From NCBI GenBank assembly GCA_027625915.1, contig JANTQA010000029.1, forward strand, positions 2,170,001 to 2,234,000: 64,000 nucleotides of DNA, read 5' to 3'. Each line of letters begins with the position of its first letter. The first letter of the stretch is position 1. The stretch comes from Anaeramoeba flamelloides. Taxonomy: Eukaryota > Metamonada > Anaeramoebidae. Below, one piece after another: positions 11,807-23,683 of the stretch. The notes beneath the pieces were generated by a model that saw only the letters and a list, made by a program, of their open reading frames with translations, was not told the DNA's origin and ran no database searches. The translations under genes and the position numbers were made by a program.

Positions 11807-12479
11807 CAGTACTTCTAATGAAAAGCGACTAGATACAAAACAAAACTTTTTAACAAGCAATTTTGTTCTTGTTAGAATTTTACTTTTTTATTGGTATTAT
11901 TGTTTTGATTATTCTTCAAAAAAAAAAAAAACAAATCAATCTTTCTCTTTTTATGCTTCGAAACCTTTAAATAATTTTTTCATTGAAAGATTATTCGTGG
12001 CTCTAATTTCAATTCAGTTCACACTTGAGTTGCTTTTCTAATGTAATCATAAGATTTAAATTTTAAGGGAACTGTAATCTTCGTAGATTTCAATGATAGT
12101 TAAGTGTGCTATTACTGTTAAATTCAAATGAATAAAATTTAAATTTTATCTCAAATTTCATTAAGAAAGAATTACATTTAACTTTAATCAAAAAAATTTC
12201 ATTTCCACTTGGATTGTATGAAGATCTTGGGTTTTTTATCTTCTGGTTAGATAAAAAAAATAATTGGGAAATTGAAAGAAAAATATTCTTTTAGTTAATG
12301 GAAAATTACAGTAAAAAGTTATACATTTTGATATTTGATGCTATCAAAAAAATAAACTATTTTTCCAGAAAGTTGGCTACTTTATAATCTTAGCTGTTGT
12401 GGGTTTGTTGAGTTTTCTTCTTGATTTTTCGAAAAACAATTTTTCATTTTTTAGATCTAACCATTGTTTTGAATTTAGT

Positions 12480-12925
12480 CAAATTTTTTTTTTTATTTCT
12501 CTTTTTTTGACAAAAAAATTTAATTAAAAAAAAAATATTTGAACCCTAAATTAACTTTAAGAAAATTGAGGCTTTATAATTTCTTTTAAAATCGATACAC
12601 TTACTCTTAAAAAAACTTATTTTCAACAATTTTAATTTTCTAAAGAAATTGGGAATTTTACTCACCATTCCTGCAATAGAAGCTAAAAGTTGTTTTTATT
12701 TATTTTATTTTTATTGAGAATTTAGATTTTGTTGAGCTTTATCCGTTTTGAATGTCAACATTATTCTGAAGTTCCCCCCATTTTTATTTAATAATCTTAT
12801 GTTGGTTGATTCTTAAAATAAATTGAATTTTTCATTTTTAGCTGGGCCACCTTTGAGTGAAATGTTGTTTATATTAACAATTATTTATCGAGCAAGTATT
12901 AGATACTACCAACTAATTTTATTTG
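12480..12925 (+). repeat. Dispersed repeat D, copy 2
   Basis: Collinear with 5745-6140. It shares a block reading like AAATTAACTTTAAGA, a segment near 12838 (TTTTAGCTGGGCCACCTTTG) and, at the right end, TAGATACTACCAACTAATTT, which recurs in the minus-strand copy near 29790. Diverged, with no open frame. Confidence 0.5.
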
Positions 12926-13257
12926 GGTAATTCCCTATTGTAAGACAATAAAAACAATCTGGAAATAAAGCATTCAACTGGTTGACAGTGACTGTAACAC
13001 CTTAGTAAAGTATATTTTTAATAATCATAATTTTAAATTATATGATTGGATTTCGATGACAAATATCTTTTTTTAATTTTTTGGTTATTTGAGTAATATT
13101 TTGTATAAAATGAAACATATTCAAACAATAAACAATATGCTTTGTTAAAAATGTTGCCAATATAAAATTAAAACACATGTTCCAAAACAAAATAGTAATT
13201 TTTATTCTTCTTTTCATAATCAATCAGCGTAATTAATTATTAAAAAGTTTATATCGT

Positions 13258-13490
13258 TTCAAATCATTTTTAACGGTTAAATACTTTGAATTTTAAGTAA
13301 ATTTTAAATTAATCAATGTATTTTGTTTAAAAATTTTAGTAATTTTCTCAATTTTTAGAATTTTTTGGTATTTTGATGATGAACATTATCTTAAAAATTG
13401 ATTCTTTTTTTTGAGATCAATTTGACAATTTAATCATTCATTTTTTGGAGAAAATTTTTTTATAATAGAAATTTGGGAAACTAAAACCAC
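13258..13490 (+). repeat. Dispersed repeat E, copy 1
   Basis: A repeat of about 230 bp that begins CAAATCATTTTTAA(C/G) and contains GTAATTTTCTCAATTT. Similar sequence occurs at 13753-13995, 32970-33190 and 40420-40625, all in the same orientation. It is non-coding and of unknown origin. Near 40.6 kb it is joined to repeat D, so the two may be parts of one larger element. Confidence 0.45.
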
Positions 13491-13752
13491 ATTCAATAAT
13501 TATGTGTTGTCAGTTTATTTGATTATTTAATGTATAAATCTTCTTTACAAAAGAAAATTGGTTTTTATTTTGAAACAATATGTAAAATAAGCCAATATGG
13601 GTTATATTAAAACCAAAATAATAATGATCAAAAAAAAAAAAAAAAAAACATGGAAAAGTCTATGATATGTGTTTCAAAATAAAATGCTGTGTACGTTCTT
13701 CTTGTTCCAATTGAACATCTAATTTAAATCCGCACATAGTATTATGCATAAT

Positions 13753-13995
13753 TTCAAATCATTTTTGAAAGTAAACTTGTTGTTATTTCAAATATAATTT
13801 TACATTAGGAAGGCATTTTTTAAAAAAAAAATACATTTTTATCAGTTTTTATCCAAATATTGATCTTTTTGATAGTAATCAATAAAATTATATAAAAATT
13901 CATCTTTTTTTTTTTTTTTTTTTTTAGAAAAAAATTTAAATTAGATTCTTTATTTTTGAGAATTTCTTTTTTAATGATAGAAATGTAAGAAAACA
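13753..13995 (+). repeat. Dispersed repeat E, copy 2
   Basis: Starts CAAATCATTTTTGAAAGTAA and ends with a TTTAATGATAGAAATGTAAG segment matching the end of copy 1. It lies just left of MITE copy B. Confidence 0.4.
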
Positions 13996-14012
13996 ATAAT
14001 ATTTTAAGAGGT

Positions 14013-14215
14013 TACCACGGTCAGTTCCTCTTTTAAGGTACAAACTTTCAACAAAATTTAAGGCACAATTAAAATCTTATATTAAAGAACAAATTTTGGA
14101 ATTTTTTTTTTTAACGATTTATTTTACTAGAATCTGAATTTTGCGCCTTAATTTTAGATTTTTTTGTGCCTTAAATTTCGTTGGAGTTAGTGCCTAGAAA
14201 GCGGAACTGACTGTA
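14013..14215. repeat. MITE family 1, copy B
   Basis: Same inverted-repeat structure as at 3625. The right end AACTGACTGTA is intact; the left end carries a few extra bases (ACCACGGTCAGTTCC), so that terminus is damaged. Confidence 0.8.
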
Positions 14216-14637
14216 AAATAAAAAAAATCTTCTAGTAAATTTAATTTCAAATTCAAAAAAATCCATACATAATATAATTGAAACACCAGGTAAAAAATAT
14301 TGATTACTCTCCATAAAACTTAATTTTAATTCCATTTTTCCAAACGGATTATTATTTTTTAAAAATTTGGTGCCTTTTTCTCATTTTTTTTAAAGTTGAA
14401 AATCCAACAGATTTTCAGAATTATTTCAAAAAAAAATAATATTTTCGTTGAAGAAGAAAGAAATTCAATTATTGTCTTATAATGAACTCTACAAAAATAC
14501 TTTAAAAATAAAACCACTAAGTTTTGGTTTTAACTTGATATAGAAAATAGACTTAATTTCTAAAAATGACAATAATTAGATCAAAGATTAAAAAAATATT
14601 TTTTGTTTATTCAAAGAAAGGGTTGAATCCATTTTAT

Positions 14638-14779
14638 TACAGTCAGTTTCACTTTTAAGGTGCAAACTTTCAACGAAATTTAAGGCACAAAAAAATCCAA
14701 ATTTTGTGCCTTAATTTGAGATTTTTTTGTGCCTTAAATTTCTTTGAAAGTTTGTGTCTTAAAAGTGAAACTGGCTGTA
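14638..14779. repeat. MITE family 1, copy C (short form)
   Basis: This 142 bp copy has both termini intact (TACAGTCAGTTTCACTTTTA at the left, AAACTGGCTGTA at the right). It lacks the central spacer found in the 200 bp copies, so the arms nearly meet and would fold into an almost continuous hairpin. Confidence 0.85.
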
Positions 14780-15692
14780 TTATTATTATTTAAAGAAAAA
14801 AACAGAAAAAGAACCAAACAACCAAGTTAAAAAATCGCCCAACATATTTTTAAAACCTGGAAAATTCAACTTATAATCTAGGAAAATGCTTTTTAATTTG
14901 ATTATTTATCATCAATAATTAAGAACCCAATCTTAATTATTCCAAGGGGACTGTAATAAATTCAAAGATTAAATATATCAATAGACTTTAGACTTATTTC
15001 TCAATTTTTTAAAAGATTTTTCAACAAATCAAACAATTCAAATACATATTTCTAATAATAAAAAAAATAATAGAAATTATCACAAACAACTTATTTGAAT
15101 AATAAAATTCTGTTGTTTTTACTTTGTATATTTGAAAAAAATATATTGACAAGTCTTGTAAATTCCAATAAATTAAATAAAATAAATAAAAAAAATAAAG
15201 ATAAAAATAAAATAAACTATCAATTTGTTCTGATCTTTAAAAATTCAATATTTGATTTATTTTTTTTTGTATTTTGAAAATAAGATTAAACATCTTATGT
15301 TATTTAATCATAAAAAAAATATCAGAATTTAATAACATTGGTTATTCAGAAAAATAAAAATATTTTCAAATATATTCAAAATAAATAATTAAAGTTTATT
15401 TTATTTTTAATAAAGGAAATCTTATTTAAGATTTTTCTACCAAAGTTGTGAGAGCACTTATTTTGACAGGTGGTCAATTAAACTTGACAAAAAAAATCAT
15501 TTTATTAGCTTTACAGTAAGGAACTATCAGCTTTAAAAATAATTAAAGAAGAATTATCAATTTTTATCAAAAAATCTTTTCCTTTTTTATTTGATTTGTT
15601 ACACAAAATGAAAAATTGTAAAATTTAAAAACCTCAAGAGATGAGTAAAATATGGGTTGCTCTCGATAGTATATTATTTGTTAAATGTAACG

Positions 15693-15875
15693 ATGTCAAG
15701 TTCCTTAAGTGATACTTCAAATTCAGACATACTTTTAAAATATATGGAAATAACTGAGTCAGTCAGAAAAAAAATCACAAATTACAAAACTCCTCAAAAT
15801 TTTACAAAAATTTTTATTTACCTGATGATTAAAACACAAGCCAAGAAAGGGATTTTCACTGAAAATATCAAATAG
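15693..15875 (+). CDS. Possible small hypothetical protein
   Basis: ATG at 15693 to TAG at 15873-15875, 60 codons. The product begins MSSSLSDTSNSDILLKYMEI and continues with a basic helical stretch and a hydrophobic patch. The Ser-rich start and mixed codon use look more like coding sequence than the poly-Lys or poly-Phe frames common here. No homology is apparent. It could be a complete small gene, a first exon, or chance. Confidence 0.3.
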   Translation: MSSSLSDTSNSDILLKYMEITESVRKKITNYKTPQNFTKIFIYLMIKTQAKKGIFTENIK

Positions 15876-16122
15876 TTACTAATTTGGAAAAAAATTAGTA
15901 TCCTGAAAGTTTTTCATTTGTGAAGAAAAAAATCATCCTATTTTTATTTTTCCACAAAATTCTTTCAAGAATTCACAATTTACAACTCCTAAAGACAATT
16001 AAAAGCCCTGTTGATTTGACAGAAAGAACTGGTTTGCTTTTTTGAACTGATACATAAAATTATCTAAAAGTAATGATATTCGAAATTTAAAAGAATAAAA
16101 TTTAATGTGTGATCTTTTTTCA

Positions 16123-16237
16123 CTAAGAAATCTGAATATCCTTTTGTGTTCTGAGATATTCCCCTAATGTGAGTTTGCCTTGAAGTATACTAGCAAGTAA
16201 AACGAGATCACAAATTATAATCTCTTCGTTTGATAAC
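16123..16237 (-). CDS. Last exon of an unrecognised gene
   Basis: On the minus strand an AG acceptor at 16239-16238 after a T-rich tract opens a frame of 38 codons. It reads LSNEEIIICDLVLLASILQG, then KLTLGEYLRTQKDIQIS and TAG at 16125-16123. The amphipathic, ordinary amino-acid make-up and higher GC argue for real coding sequence. The exon starts after two bases of a codon. I could not find the preceding exon in 16.26-17.4 kb with confidence; a GTAAAT donor at 16309 has the right phase but is preceded by stops. No family recognised. Confidence 0.4.
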
Positions 16238-17384
16238 CTGTTTGCAATTTACAAAACATAAAATTAATACTTCAAAAAAAAAAAAAAAATGAAGTGATAA
16301 TTTATTTACCTTTTTATTTTTTACTTTAATGTACTATCAAAAAGACAAAAGAAAGATGACTCAAACGAGCAAAAAAAAAACGGTTTAAATGTGTACGTTG
16401 AATAGAAGTAAAGTGGATAGTACTAAATTTTCGTTTTATACTTGTAACAAAAAGTCTAAAAAATTATTTTTTTTTTTTTTTGTTTCCTTTTCCAAAAAGA
16501 AAATATTTCACCCTAAGTTTTTTCATTCAAGAAAAGAAAACAAAAATCCTTATTTATTTTTTCAGACAGGTGATTTTGAACGAAATACAAATATTTTCGT
16601 TTGTAATTGTTGTTGCTTTGTTTGAGCAGATTAATGAAAATTTGTAATTTCAAATCACAAAATATTTCACCAAGTTTTGCATGAACAATTTCTAAAGATC
16701 TTCCGAAAATTACATGTTGGGTAGGGTCTAAAGTGTTGTCTCACTCTTCCTTCAAGATCTTTTGTTAGATCAAATTTTGATTTGTTGTATTTGAAAAAAC
16801 AAGAATTCTCAAGAGACAAAATGAATGCCTGACAAATTTTCCAAAAAAGGTATTGTAATTATTGAACAAATGTGAATTCGAGTTGGGTTTTGTGGCATCT
16901 ATAAAATTATTCTTCTTCAGAGCAAAATAATTCTCCAAAAAATTTGAAAAATTTTTTATTCATTTTTTTTTATTTCTTCGAATGTTTTAAAAAAATACCT
17001 TTTTTCCTTTAAAAGCTATTTCATAAATTAGAGTATTGTTTGATCTTATCAAAAGTTTCAAATGATCTTGATCAGATACAAATTTCTTTGTTTTATAATA
17101 TTTGTTTCTTTAATCTCCCAATCAACTCAAGAACATTCCACACACCAGACAAATTACAAATTAACAAAACACCAAAAGTTGGAATACAGTCAAGAAAAGC
17201 AACACTATTTTCCGTAATTTCTTTTTTTTCCAAAAAAAAATTTATGTTCGCCTTACTTCCCAAAAACCACAACAAATTAACTGTAAACAAATAAAAAAAA
17301 TGTAAAAATTTGGGAATTAAAAAAGATTACTGATTGGTTCTACAAAACTTTTTTCCAAAAATCGAAAATTTCAAAATGCTTTAG

Positions 17385-20300
17385 ATGTTTCAACTTAAAA
17401 TTGTGAAACAAAACGATAACACGGCACAAAATCTGCAACATTCTTTTTTTCAAAAAGAGATTTCTACAAATTTTTTTAAAAGTCTTTTTACTTTTTGGTC
17501 TAAACCTGATTTGTACAACTTTTTTTCAATTTTTCCTTTGATAATATCATTATAGTTTTGAAGATACATTCTTAAAAAGGCCTCAAAAAACAAAAGAATC
17601 AAAACACAACAACGAAGTGAACAATAACAAGGATTACTTTAATGCCTTTCACAGCAAAAATAAGAATCAAAAAGAAAAACAAAAACAAAAACAAAATGAA
17701 AATGAAAGTGAAAACGAGAATGAAAACGAAAAAGAAAAAGATCACAAAAACCAAATAATTCCAAATAGAGTGCAGGATTTTTTATTACATAATTCAAACA
17801 ACTGTAGTTTGGGTTCTTATTTAAATTCTGATAACGAATGCCAAAACTGCAGTCCAGGAACATTTTGCGACCTTCCAGATGCTACATCATCTGAAAATTG
17901 TCTTAATTGCCCAATTGGCAAATATTCTCAGAGCGGGGCTAGTGTGTGCTTGGATTGTCCAGTAGGAACCTTTGGCAATGTTGAGCATTTGTCGAAATGC
18001 TTTGATTGCATGCCTGGGAGCTGGAGTAACATACCAGGTAATGTAGATCCCAGTTGCAACCCATGCCCTGCGGGTACGTATTCCACGACATTTGGCGCAA
18101 CGACAATCAGCACGTGTATTGAATGCGAGCCTGGTACTTACAACACATTAGCCGGTGCAACCGCGAAGGGGTTTTGTCTCAATTGCCCCGTGGGTACTTA
18201 TAACCCAGATTCTGGTTCCACCAGTACACAATCTTGTAATCAATGCCCTCTGGGGTCTGTTGCCAATGCTACTGGATCGTCTAGTTGTTATTTTTGTGAA
18301 AAGGGCAAATCGCCCTCAAAAAGGAAAGATCTCTGTGAAAGCTGCCACGCAGGTACATACGCGAGCCACAGAGGCTCCGAAGAATGCGTGGAATGCCCAA
18401 TAAATACCATAAATATTGGAGCCACTAATGATAACTGTGTCAAATGCATAGTGGGTGGGATATGCTTAGGAGGTGATAAGTGTAAAGAGGGACACGATCC
18501 AAATCAATTTTGTCAAGTTTGTACAGATGGAAAATTTCGAATTGCAGATATTTGTGTGAATTGCCAGATGTTTTTGATTCCTATTGTTATTTCATTATTA
18601 ATCCCAATACTTTTATTAGTTATTTATTTTTTAATTATTCCAAAACTATTTCCACGTATCCAAAAAGAAAAACTAAAGAAACAACATGAGATTCACTCCA
18701 TAAGCACAATTGAATTCAGCAATAATCCCAATGAAAAAATAATACCATTAAGTCTCACAAAGGAAATAATTAATAGTAATGAGAGTGAAAACGAAATTCA
18801 AATAGATAACACACAGATGAAAAAGAACACAAATAACGGAAATGGAAATGAAAATGAAAATCAAAAAGAAAACGAAAATGAAAATGAAAATGAAAATGAT
18901 AATGAAAATGAAAACAAAAAAGATCTGAAAAATGAAAATGACAATCAAGAAATTTTTTCGATTGAAATAAAGGAATTAAAAAACAGCAATTTAAAACAAA
19001 AAGAAATTGAAAACTATAACGACAACAACAACAATAATAATAATAAATTAAGAAAAGAAAAAACTCCATACTTTCAAATAATATTTTATCAACTTCAATT
19101 TTTATCATTAATCTTAATATTGCCAATTGGTGGAAATAGATATTTTCAATTTCTTGGAAGAAATTTAACATCCTTATTGATCTTAGACCTTGGTGTAATA
19201 ATTCCACCTGAATGCACATCTTGGTTTAGTTTTTTAAAATTTTGGGTTTTTATTTCAATTATCGTACCAATGTCAGTTTTTATATTAGTATCATTACCAT
19301 TACTGTTAACAATTATTTGTAAAAAAATTAAAAACAAATATACAAAATATTTTTTAATAGCATATTTTTCAAAAATTAATTTAGAGGCACTCAAAATAAG
19401 AATAATTAGATTAATGGTAGTATATTTCCAATTTATGTTTATCCCATTTTCGTTAATAAATTCTTATTTAGCAAATTTTGATTATAATAAAAAAACAGAT
19501 CATTATTATTTACAATCAAATCCAAAAATTGAAATGAGTTCGAATCAATGGAAATCATTTCATCCATTTTTTATATTATTTGGTATAATTAATTTATTGT
19601 TTGCTTTTATATGTTATTTAATAATTCTTTATAAAACATATAAATCTAACTTTTCAAAATGGTGGACTATTAGATTTGGTCTTTTATTTAATAATTATTT
19701 GCCAAAGCATATTTGGTTTGGTATAATTGAATATATATTTAGTTTTTTAATTGCCATTATTTATGCTGGATTTCCATTAATTAAACCTAGTATAATTTTA
19801 ACATCTGCCATTATTATATTAATTATTAATATAATACTAATATTAATTATTCGTCCGTATAAAAAAATAAACCCCAATCCCAATTTAAATGAAAATGAAA
19901 ATGAAAAGGACAATGGAATGGAAAACATCAATAAAGAGAAGAATAAGACCAAAAAGGAAAATGAGAAAAATTATTCTCAAAATCAAAAGAACAATAAAAA
20001 ATATGTCATATTAAAGATCGTTATTAGCTTTAAAATAATTTGTATTGCTTTATTAATTTATTTATCCGAATTAGAAGTTATGAATTATTTCATCACCATA
20101 TTATATTGTACTGCCACGGTATTATTTTTTCAAGGTATACATCCCTTTTTTGAAAAAAATAAAAAGAAAAATATAATTTCGAAAGCCGATAATAATAATA
20201 GTTTAAATGGATCGAATAGTTTAGAATATTTGGAAAATAATATCTCGCCACTTGATGATGAAATATTTTCAATTTTAGAAAATAAAAAAATAAATAAGAA

Positions 20301-20733
20301 GAATAATACTAATACTCTTTTTAATTTTGATTTTGATAATGATACTAAATTAAATGTTGATGAGATGGAAAATATTCGAAATCAATTATCATACCAAGAT
20401 CCTCAGCGATTATATTATTTTTTAAAACAAAAAAACCATGTACAAAAAAGAGAAATATGGGAATTGCGAGATCAATTTGATCGGTATGTTCAAGAAATGA
20501 GATACCTTAAAGAAGAAATCAGGAATAATTCACAAATCAATTCTACAAAGAATCAACAAAAGCAAATTAACATTACAAATCGCCAACAATGGAATTTTTT
20601 GTCAGATAATTCAGATCAATCAGATGACGATGACGATGACGATGATGATGATGACGAATACCTGGTTGATAATGATGGATTTATTTCAAATAATAGTGAT
20701 CTAGACGAAAAAACTTCTTTTAGCTCAGATTAA
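17385..20733 (+). CDS. Ephrin-receptor-like Cys-rich multi-pass membrane protein
   Basis: Residue numbers count from nt 17617. Residues about 62-317 are a run of Cys-rich modules of roughly 50 residues (CxxCPxGTYxxxxGxxxxxxC), the GCC2/GCC3 or ephrin-receptor-like fold usual in extracellular regions. A strong membrane helix follows at about 318-345. Next is a cytoplasm-like Asn/Glu/Lys low-complexity stretch (about 388-480), then some eight further hydrophobic segments (about 485-845). The protein ends in a coiled coil (about 928-970) and a poly-Asp run near 1003. The frame is open from 17545 but has no ATG. A phase-compatible first exon (ATG 17385 to 17512, donor GTACAA, acceptor AG at 17554-17555, 43 nt intron) is possible but adds no clear signal peptide, so the true N-terminus may lie further upstream. 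Likely a surface receptor or adhesion protein; ligand unknown. TAA stop. Confidence 0.82.
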
Positions 20734-20964
20734 AATCGTTTAAATATATAATATAAAGCTAAATCGTAAAAATTTACAAATAAAATTAATCAAAAAATCT
20801 AATTTATTTGTAAAAATTATTTTTTTTTAGAATTTTTATACTTTGAAAATCTTATAAGAAAGATTTAAAAAAGAAATTATTAAAATTTAAAAAAAAAATA
20901 ATCCAAATAAAACAAAAATGAATTATATACATGGATTAAAACTAATATTAAGAAATGGTTTATA

Positions 20965-21016
20965 TACATACACACGCACACACGCATCTATATATATATA
21001 TATATATATATATATA
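20965..21016. repeat. CA and TA microsatellite
   Basis: A short CACACGCACACACG tract is followed by a TA run of about 13 units. It lies in the 3' flank of the membrane-protein gene. The surrounding 20734-21870 is AT-rich with nothing else recognisable. Confidence 0.85.
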
Positions 21017-21879
21017 AGAAATAAAATAGAATAAGAAAATAAAGACTAAAAAAAGGACACCCCTTATTAATTATTATTATTATTTCAAAAAATTCGTTAT
21101 TAAAAGCAATAGATCCGAAGAAAATTTCACTTTATACAAACACAACACAATTTTATTTATTAGTCTTAATTTTTAACTCTTGATAGATTTTAGAATTCTA
21201 TTATATTTTGATGTTCATTAATAAATATTGTAAAAAAATTTTTTTTAAAAAATAAAATTATTTAAAAAAAAAAAAAATCATATTTTTTGTACTAATTTAC
21301 TCATAATTGTTTTTAATTTTTGTTATTATTAGAAAAATATTTTAATTTCAAATTCTTTTTTGACTCTTGAAAATTACCAGCGTAGAATCCTAGAAGAAAG
21401 TTTATCAAATAATTGAATAAATGAAAAAAGAGAAAAGAAATGAGGAAAGTGCTTAAGGATTAAGGCACTTGGAATGAGAAAAAAATCATTTTTTTATACT
21501 GTAATTACCAATATACCAAGTGATTATAAAACCTTAATGTACAAACAGGTAAAAAAATACTTTAATAAAAAAAAGGAATAAATCAATAATAAATCTCAAA
21601 AATTGCTTGTAAGATCAAATGATTTTAGAGTCTTTTTCATTTACAATTCTATTTACAATAATAAAGTAATTTCTTTACATTTTCTTTTTGGTCATAGAAA
21701 GTTTTGTATTTCAAATCACACCTTAACCCAAAGTTAATAAACATGTATAATAACTTATTGATAATTGTTTCTAAAATTCATCGGCAGATATTATATATGA
21801 AAATTTTCTTTTTAGAAACGAAGCTAAAGAAATATGTGAAAAAAGTTTCATATTTTTAGATTTTTTGCAAGGCGGAATA

Positions 21880-22285
21880 TACAGCTGTTCCAAGGCTACC
21901 GTGAATTTTTATATGAATCAAATTTTGATGCTGATATAGATTTTTCAAAAGTTGGATATGAGGATAAGAAAGCTCATATTGAAAAAAAAATTTTCACAAA
22001 TTACCTCATTTGAAAAATTTTCTTGTGATAAGATCAAAAATATTTTCGGTATTTCAAGAGAAACTTTTAAGTGGCATCCCAACAGATTTTCCAGGTTTGA
22101 AGCCATTTAGGGATCTAAAAATTAATTTTTCTTGTATAAAAAGAAAATTTTTCAAATGAGGTAATTTGTGAAAATTTTTTTTTCAATATGAGCTTTCTTA
22201 TCCTCACATCCAACTTTTAAAAAATCTATATCAGCATCAAATTTTGATTCATATAAAAATTCATGGTAGCCTTGGAAAGACTGTA
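21880..22285. repeat. MITE family 3, 406 bp inverted-repeat element
   Basis: Arms of about 145 bp pair 21880-22025 with 22140-22285. The left end is TACAGCTGTTCCAAGGCTAC and the right end, read inward, is TACAGTCTTTCCAAGGCTAC. As in family 1 the ends are CAG inside TA, suggesting a Tc1/mariner-type element, but the sequence is otherwise unrelated. The loop of about 115 bp is non-coding. Arm similarity is high, so the insertion looks fairly young. Confidence 0.85.
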
Positions 22286-22705
22286 CAATGATTTATGCCA
22301 ATTTAAATTTCTAGAGATCTAAAACTTACTTTTACAAAACAATAAAAAAAAAAGAAAAAATAATTGTTATTTTAAAAAAAAAGTTACCATTTATTTTCGT
22401 TTTTTTTCTGAATATCCCCCTCTAAAATCAAATTAATTTATTCAAAGACAAAACAAGATCTTTAAAAATAAAAAAAAAATCACAACATATTTTGGTATAA
22501 ATATTAAGAGTATTGATTATTAAATGGTAGATTAATTAGAAAATTTGTAAAATCTGGAATTTGAATAAATGAAAAAAAAATGTGGTACCATTCTTTCTTT
22601 CTTGGGATTATAGCTTTTAATGATCAAATAATAAAAAAAAAGGCTTGAAATGGGGTTTTCAAAGCTCTACTTAAGAAATTCAACTTCTAAATACTTCTAA
22701 TTACA

Positions 22706-23116
22706 GGCCGAGTCTTTACGGTGAAATTTTTTTTTTTGAAATGGAAAAAAACTTTTTAGTAATTTTACAGATGCCTAATACCAATCTATAGCCAACCAAC
22801 CCATGCTGAACGATCAATCTCCAAAAAACAATAAATAAAGATGAGGATATTTTTAGAAAAAATTGCCAAAAAGAACGACACTCAATTTCCAATTAGAATG
22901 GTAAAGAATTATCATTCATAACTATTCTAATTGGAAATTGAGTGTCTATATTTGGCATTTTTTTCTTAAAATGTCCTCTTTTGTGATTGTTGATTTTTGG
23001 AGATCGATCACCCTTTACAGGTTGGTTAGTTTTTGATTGGTATTAGGTCCTCATTAATATTATATAATTTTTTTTTCCATTTCAGAAAATTATTTTTGAC
23101 TGTAATGACTCAACCC
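22706..23116. repeat. Near-continuous palindrome of about 410 bp
   Basis: Two arms of about 200 bp meet almost without a loop at 22905-22920. The arm-centre block CTCAATTTCCAATTAGAAT near 22892 faces ATTCTAATTGGAAATTGAG near 22923. Outer ends read GAGTCTTTACGGTGAAA on the left and its diverged complement on the right. No frame is present. It is unrelated to families 1-3. Confidence 0.8.
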
Positions 23117-23683
23117 TTAAATTTCTGAAAAATTTCGAAAAATTTTAACAAAAACGATTTATCTATTAACATTTTCACAAAATAACAACCTTTTTATCTT
23201 TAAAATTGATTTGAACTTGTTTTACTCTTGGATACGGAAAAAAGTGTTATACAGGAAATAGAATAAGAAAAGAAAGGATGTGATATTGAAATACTGAATG
23301 TATGTTGTGAATAAGGGTATTATTTTTTCACAAAGTTTCAGTCTAAAGTCTCTTTATAGTCAAGTGAAACAAAGAACTCAAATGTTTTGTCAAAGCCCAA
23401 ACTTTAAATAGAAAATTTACAAATCATTTTTTTATTTTTTTAACCTTCTTTACAAGACTAATGCACCCTTGGAGAAAAATCCAAACACCAGAAATCCCTT
23501 TAATAACAAGTATGGGGTCTTGTGTTTTTAACGATCAATTGTAAGAAACGAATTTTTTTCTCCTTTTTATCACAAATATAAATTTTCAACTATAACCACA
23601 CCCAAACTTTCTTCTAACTTTCGCCGATCGTACATTGCATTTTAATTTGATTTTTCAAAAAAACATTCTTTTGTTTCGAAAAT

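Noticed and set aside
17617-17619. GTG as start codon of the Cys-rich membrane protein
   Set aside because: Nuclear genes rarely start at GTG, and the frame is open well upstream of it.
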